A DNA stretch of 64,000 nucleotides, taken from Gordonia neofelifaecis NRRL B-59395 (GTDB lineage Bacteria > Actinomycetota > Actinomycetes > Mycobacteriales > Mycobacteriaceae). The position numbers and the translations under genes were made by a program. The notes under the pieces were generated by a model. The model was not told the origin of the DNA and ran no database searches. It saw nothing but the letters and a program-made list of their open reading frames with translations. Below are positions 60,691 to 64,000 of this stretch, piece after piece. Within the stretch, counting starts at the first letter, position 1; each line of letters begins with the position of its first letter. The stretch spans positions 1 through 64,000 of the forward strand of contig NZ_AEUD01000009.1 of assembly GCF_000192435.1 (NCBI RefSeq), given 5' to 3'.

Positions 60691-61934
60691 GCCGCAGCCT
60701 CCTCGTACTTGGCGAGCAGCTTGGCTTCCTTACCCGGCTGCAGGTTGGCCCGGGTGAGGTCGCCGTCGTAGTGGGCGATGACCCGCTTGTCCATCACGCG
60801 ACGCCAGATCGGCGGGAAGTAGGCCAGGGTGATCATGCTGGCGTAGCCGCTGGGCAGGTTCGGCGCGTCGTCGAAGCTCCGAAGTGTCTGATAGCGGCGG
60901 GTGGGGTTCGCGTGGTGATCGCTGTGCCGCTGCAGGTGGTACAGGAAGATGTTGGTGCAGATGTGGTCGGAGTTCCAGCTGTGCTGCGGCGTGCAGCGCT
61001 CGTACCGCCCGCGGTCGTTCTTCTTCCTGCGCAGTCCGTAATGCTCGAGGTAGTTGACGGTCTCCAGCAGCGAGAATCCGTAGATCGCCTGGATGGCGAC
61101 GAAGGGCAGGATCTGCCAGCCGAAGATCGCCGTCAGCGCGCCCCACAGGACGATGGACATGACCCAGGCGTTGAGGACGTCGTTGCTCGGGTGGAAGACC
61201 GGGCGGTCGAGGCGCTTCATGCGGGTGGCCTCGAGTTCCCACGCCGACTTCAGGCTGCCGAACACGCTGCGGGGCAGGAAGGTCCAGAAGGTCTCACCGA
61301 ATCGCGAACTCGCCGGATCCTCCGGGGTGGCGACGCGGACGTGATGGCCGCGGTTGTGCTCGATGTAGAAGTGGCCGTAGAAGGTCTGCGCGAGGGTGAT
61401 CTTGGAGAGCCACCGCTCCAGACTGACCTTCTTGTGACCGAGTTCGTGCGCGGTGTTGATGCCGATGCCGCCCATCGCACCGATCGACAGGGCCACCCCG
61501 ATCTTCGCCGCGAGGCCGAGTCCGCCGTCGACGCCGAGCCACGACAGGTCGCTCGCGGTCCACAGGTAGCACGCGAAGACGACGCTGACCAGCTGGAACG
61601 GGATGTAGGCATAGGTGCAGTAGCGGTAGTACCGGTCCGCCTCCAGCTGTTCCATCAGCTCCTCGGGCGGGTTCTGACCATCGGGGCCGAAGAACACGTC
61701 GAGGATCGGAAGCAAGACGTAGATCAGGATCGGACCGATCCACCACCACACCGGCGAGACCGCGGAGATCCAGCTCCAGCCGAGGGCGTCGGACGCCCGA
61801 TTGAAGAGCGCCACCAGGCCGGTCGCGATGAAGATCGCAGTCGGCGGGATCAGGCCGAGCATCCACAGGTGTCGCTTCTTGTCGCGCCAGGCCACCGCTT
61901 CCGCGGGGCTCTGATCGATCGTCGGGTTCGCCAT
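60687..61934 (-). CDS. alkB: Alkane 1-monooxygenase
   Basis: The 415-residue integral membrane diiron enzyme has His boxes HELGHK (163-168), EHNRGHH (192-198), and LQRHSDHH (334-341), with the NYLEHYG motif (294-300). It hydroxylates the terminal carbon of medium- or long-chain n-alkanes. ATG 61934 follows a GAGGAGG site. It leads an operon with two rubredoxins, a reductase and a TetR gene. Confidence 0.96.
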   Translation of the reverse strand: MANPTIDQSPAEAVAWRDKKRHLWMLGLIPPTAIFIATGLVALFNRASDALGWSWISAVSPVWWWIGPILIYVLLPILDVFFGPDGQNPPEELMEQLEADRYYRYCTYAYIPFQLVSVVFACYLWTASDLSWLGVDGGLGLAAKIGVALSIGAMGGIGINTAHELGHKKVSLERWLSKITLAQTFYGHFYIEHNRGHHVRVATPEDPASSRFGETFWTFLPRSVFGSLKSAWELEATRMKRLDRPVFHPSNDVLNAWVMSIVLWGALTAIFGWQILPFVAIQAIYGFSLLETVNYLEHYGLRRKKNDRGRYERCTPQHSWNSDHICTNIFLYHLQRHSDHHANPTRRYQTLRSFDDAPNLPSGYASMITLAYFPPIWRRVMDKRVIAHYDGDLTRANLQPGKEAKLLAKYEEAAA

Positions 61935-61971
61935 GTCTTCCTCCTCGTCCGGCGGGCCGTTCGAGTTTGAC

Positions 61972-62000
61972 AGTAGACCTATACCCGTCCTCTGTCTAGA
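61972..62000. promoter_or_regulatory. Operator candidate upstream of alkB
   Basis: AGTAGAC (61972-61978) and GTCTAGA (61994-62000) form an imperfect inverted repeat around CTATACCCGTCCTCT. It fits the spacing of a TetR-family site for the operon's regulator; assignment is inference. Confidence 0.45.
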
Positions 62001-62054
62001 TATTTGAATTGATTTGTAAACCACGCCGATGCCGCCGGCCCCTTCAACGGGAAT

Positions 62055-62840
62055 ATGATCTTCGACATGGATTACTCACGGTTCGTCGCAATCGGGGACT
62101 CCCAGACCGAAGGCATGTGCGACGGTGACGCCAGGACCGGCTACCGAGGGTGGGCCGATCGACTCGCCGAGCAACTGACCGTGATGAATCCCGATCTCCG
62201 ATACGCCAACCTCGCCGTCCGCGGGAAGAACACCCGAAACACGCGCGACGAGCAACTGGAACCCGCACTGGCCCTGGATCCCGATCTGATCGCCGCACCC
62301 CTCGGCATGAACGACGTGATCGGCCGGATCGACCTCGCCGTCGTTCATGCCGACCTCGACTACATCTATCGGCGACTCGCGGAATCCGGTGCGACCGTGG
62401 TGATCTCGACATTCCCCGACGTCGCGCAGACCATTCCGTTCGGCACACGGATCGAGCAGCGACTCGCGGCGATGAACCAGATGATGCGGGACTTCGCCGA
62501 GACGTACGGCTTCGTCCTCGTCGACCTGTACTCCGCCCCGGTGCTCTCGGACCTGCGGTCGTGGTCTCCCGACCGCCTGCACGCCTCCCCCTCCGGCCAC
62601 GACCGGTTCGCCGCGGGCGCCGCGTTCGCACTCGGACTGCCCGGCAGTTCGGCGGATTGGGGCCGCCCTCTGCCGCCGGCCGGCGATCCGAATCGCGTCT
62701 CCCGAGCGCTCGACGACGCACGCTGGTTCGTCGCCTTCTTCACCCCCTGGCTCATCCGCAAGATCCGCGGACGGTCGCTCGGCGACGGCCGGACCCCGAA
62801 ACGACCCGAGCTGCTGCCGGTCGTCGTACCGGGGACCTGA
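62055..62840 (+). CDS. SGNH/GDSL-family hydrolase
   Basis: The 261-residue protein has block I IGDSQTEG, the Gly/Asn blocks (LAVRGKNT, PLGMNDVIG), and the catalytic Asp-x-x-His near DRLHASPSGH. It is a cytoplasmic esterase or lipase-like enzyme with no signal peptide. The C-terminal basic tail (IRKIRGRSLGDGRTPKR) is unusual. ATG 62055 is chosen, with ATG 62067 possible. It is divergent from alkB. Confidence 0.85.
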   Translation: MIFDMDYSRFVAIGDSQTEGMCDGDARTGYRGWADRLAEQLTVMNPDLRYANLAVRGKNTRNTRDEQLEPALALDPDLIAAPLGMNDVIGRIDLAVVHADLDYIYRRLAESGATVVISTFPDVAQTIPFGTRIEQRLAAMNQMMRDFAETYGFVLVDLYSAPVLSDLRSWSPDRLHASPSGHDRFAAGAAFALGLPGSSADWGRPLPPAGDPNRVSRALDDARWFVAFFTPWLIRKIRGRSLGDGRTPKRPELLPVVVPGT

Positions 62841-62880
62841 CGCACCAAAGGCGCGGTTCGCCACACACCCGCCGATTCGG

Positions 62881-63346
62881 ACCGGGCTACAATCTGCCTC
62901 GCCGCAGAGCGTTCTGACGGCCGCCACTCGGTTCCGCGTCGTCGGGTTCAGCGCCTGCGGAAAGCACACGCTCAACGTGATTCCGGTGATGGCCGGAGTC
63001 CTGCTCGGCGCCCTGACCAAACCGCTCGGCCTCGACGACCCCGGCGTCGTCTGGGCGATCATGTTCGGCACCTGTCTGGCACCGATCGCCGGACCCTTCA
63101 GAGTTCTGTGGGGTCTGTTGGCGGGATTCCTGCACGTCTCCGTCGCCCAGGTCGCGGGGGGCGCTGACGATAGGACTGAATCTGTATGGCAACGGTTTCG
63201 CGGCCGGCATGGTCGCCGCGGTCGTCACCCCGGTCGCGCTAGTCTTCAGCAAACGCCACGCCACCGATCGGCCGGACGACCCCGTCGCGGTGCCGATGGC
63301 CGAGCGTCGGTCCGGCGAGATCTCGCGTCTGCCTCAGGCGCGGTAG
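62881..63346 (+). pseudogene. Decayed DUF1576 membrane protein fragment
   Basis: In one frame 62881 to about 63165 encodes SVLTAATRFRVVGFSACGKH...VWAIMFGTCLAPIAGPF...GLLAGFLHVSVAQVAG. In a second frame from about 63168 it continues LTIGLNLYGNGFAAGMVAAVV to the stop at 63346. Together they match the C-terminal end of DUF1576 proteins. The N-terminal two-thirds are missing because the SGNH gene lies directly upstream. The frame change lies at a GGGGGG run. It is a 5'-truncated, frameshifted remnant. Confidence 0.6.
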
Positions 63347-63385
63347 CCAGAAGGCTTTGCGGCACCACCCCCCGAAAACGCTTAT

Positions 63386-63424
63386 GCCGTATTCCGTTAC
63401 CCGAATCGGGTAACGGAATACGGC
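63386..63424. terminator. Long perfect hairpin
   Basis: GCCGTATTCCGTTACCC (63386-63402) pairs perfectly with 63408-63424, 5-nt loop GAATC. It lies between the pseudogene and the fatty-acid oxidation gene and can act in both directions. Confidence 0.8.
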
Positions 63425-63453
63425 ACAAGCGATACGACGCGGCTAGCGAGTCG

Positions 63454-64000
63454 CTACTTGACGAGGTTCTCGTTCGTCAGCTTCTCGATGCCGGAGTCGG
63501 CCTTCTCGACGAGCGAGGCCGGGGGCTCGAAGTGGCTGCCGTACTTCGACGCCAGATCGCGAGCGCGGTCGACGAAGCCCTTCAGGCCGCCCTCGTACTG
63601 GTTGATGTACTGGACGACACCGCCGGTCCAGGCCGGGAATCCGATGCCGAAGATCGAACCGATGTTGGCGTCCTCGACGGAGGTGAGCACACCCTCGTCG
63701 AAGCACTTCACGGTCTCGAGCGCCTCGGCGAAGAGCATGCGCTCCTTCATGTCCTCGAGCGGGATCTCGGCGGTGCCCGAGCCGAAGTTCTCGCGCACGC
63801 CCGGCCAGATCAGGCTGCGCTTGCCGTCCGCGTAGTCGTAGAAGCCGGCGTTGTCCTTCTTGCCCGTCCGACCCAGCTCGACCATCTTGTCGATGACCGC
63901 GTACGAACCGTGCTGCGGCGGCTCCTGGCCGGCCGCACGGATGGCCGCTTCGGTCTCCTTGCGGATCTTCTGCGGCAGGGTCAGAGTCAGCTCGTCCATC
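63454..64000 (-). CDS. 3-hydroxyacyl-CoA dehydrogenase, C-terminal part (partial, runs off edge)
   Basis: The visible 181 residues are the end of a fatty-acid oxidation multifunctional or 3-hydroxyacyl-CoA dehydrogenase (FadB type). ERMLFAEALETVKCFDEGVL and GSIFGIGFPAWTGGVVQYINQYEGGLKGFV match its C-terminal helical domains. KDNAGFYDY is the conserved C-domain motif. It acts in beta-oxidation, consistent with alkane-derived fatty acids. The start and N-terminal domains lie beyond the window. Confidence 0.88.
   Translation of the reverse strand, partial: MDELTLTLPQKIRKETEAAIRAAGQEPPQHGSYAVIDKMVELGRTGKKDNAGFYDYADGKRSLIWPGVRENFGSGTAEIPLEDMKERMLFAEALETVKCFDEGVLTSVEDANIGSIFGIGFPAWTGGVVQYINQYEGGLKGFVDRARDLASKYGSHFEPPASLVEKADSGIEKLTNENLVK

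Overview
The window is high-GC actinobacterial chromosome. Mycolic-acid lineage markers point to the order Mycobacteriales: an MmpL3 trehalose monomycolate exporter, a MurT/GatD peptidoglycan amidation pair, an L,D-transpeptidase lipoprotein, GTP-dependent PEP carboxykinase, a mycofactocin-type dehydrogenase, R2lox, and AlkB with two rubredoxins. Two blocks keep M. tuberculosis gene order as I remember it: murT-gatD ... recR-ebfC ... SRPBCC-FAD oxidase-CFA synthase-dnaX-aminotransferase-ffs (Rv3712 to Rv3722c), and pckG-(two unknowns)-trmB-NYN-mmpL3-flippase-like (Rv0211 to Rv0204c). The alkB-rubA-rubA-rubB-TetR operon and repeat style suggest Gordonia or a close relative; the genus is inference.

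Layout. 1-3.9 kb: nested palindrome, esterase, and a MarR/isochorismatase-like/MFS unit. 3.9-5.9 kb: murT-gatD. 5.9-6.6 kb: a repeat-dense gene-free segment. 6.6-18.8 kb: a kinase-like gene, recR, ebfC, an orphan immunity-like gene, a mycofactocin-type SDR, a pseudouridine synthase, an SRPBCC protein, the FAD oxidase/CFA synthase pair, dnaX, a GT87-like mannosyltransferase and an aminotransferase, then SRP RNA and tRNA-Ser. 19.2-28.9 kb: AlkD-like protein, pyruvate oxidase with an AI-2E permease, an HtaA-like secreted protein behind an iron-box-like site, VOC/AraC genes, NHEJ-type polymerase and ligase, an esterase and an Lrp regulator. 29.1-33.7 kb: amino-acid catabolism, with an indolepyruvate ferredoxin oxidoreductase gene broken by a deletion/frameshift next to an intact valine-type dehydrogenase. 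33.9-36.9 kb: PadR/MFS efflux pair and gluQ. 37-47.7 kb: pckG to mmpL3 block. 47.7-57.6 kb: pseudo-PBP, pirin, M13 peptidase, MMPL protein, DHFR-like protein, R2lox, L,D-transpeptidase. 57.6-64 kb: a C-C hydrolase behind a perfect KstR box, the alk operon, an SGNH hydrolase, a decayed DUF1576 gene, and the 3' end of a fatty-acid oxidation gene running off the right edge.

How it fits together. The window mixes cell-envelope assembly (MurT/GatD, Ldt, MmpL3, pseudo-PBP), hydrophobic carbon use (AlkB system, HsaD-like hydrolase, beta-oxidation, PEPCK) and DNA maintenance (DnaX, RecR, LigC/PolDom, AlkD-like). I see no CRISPR array, prophage or insertion sequence, and no clear new multi-gene defence or biosynthetic system. 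The least explained sequence is the repeat locus at 5.9-6.6 kb. The strongest functional leads are the KstR-box hydrolase, the lesioned oxidoreductase gene and the Walker-lysine-less P-loop protein beside mmpL3.
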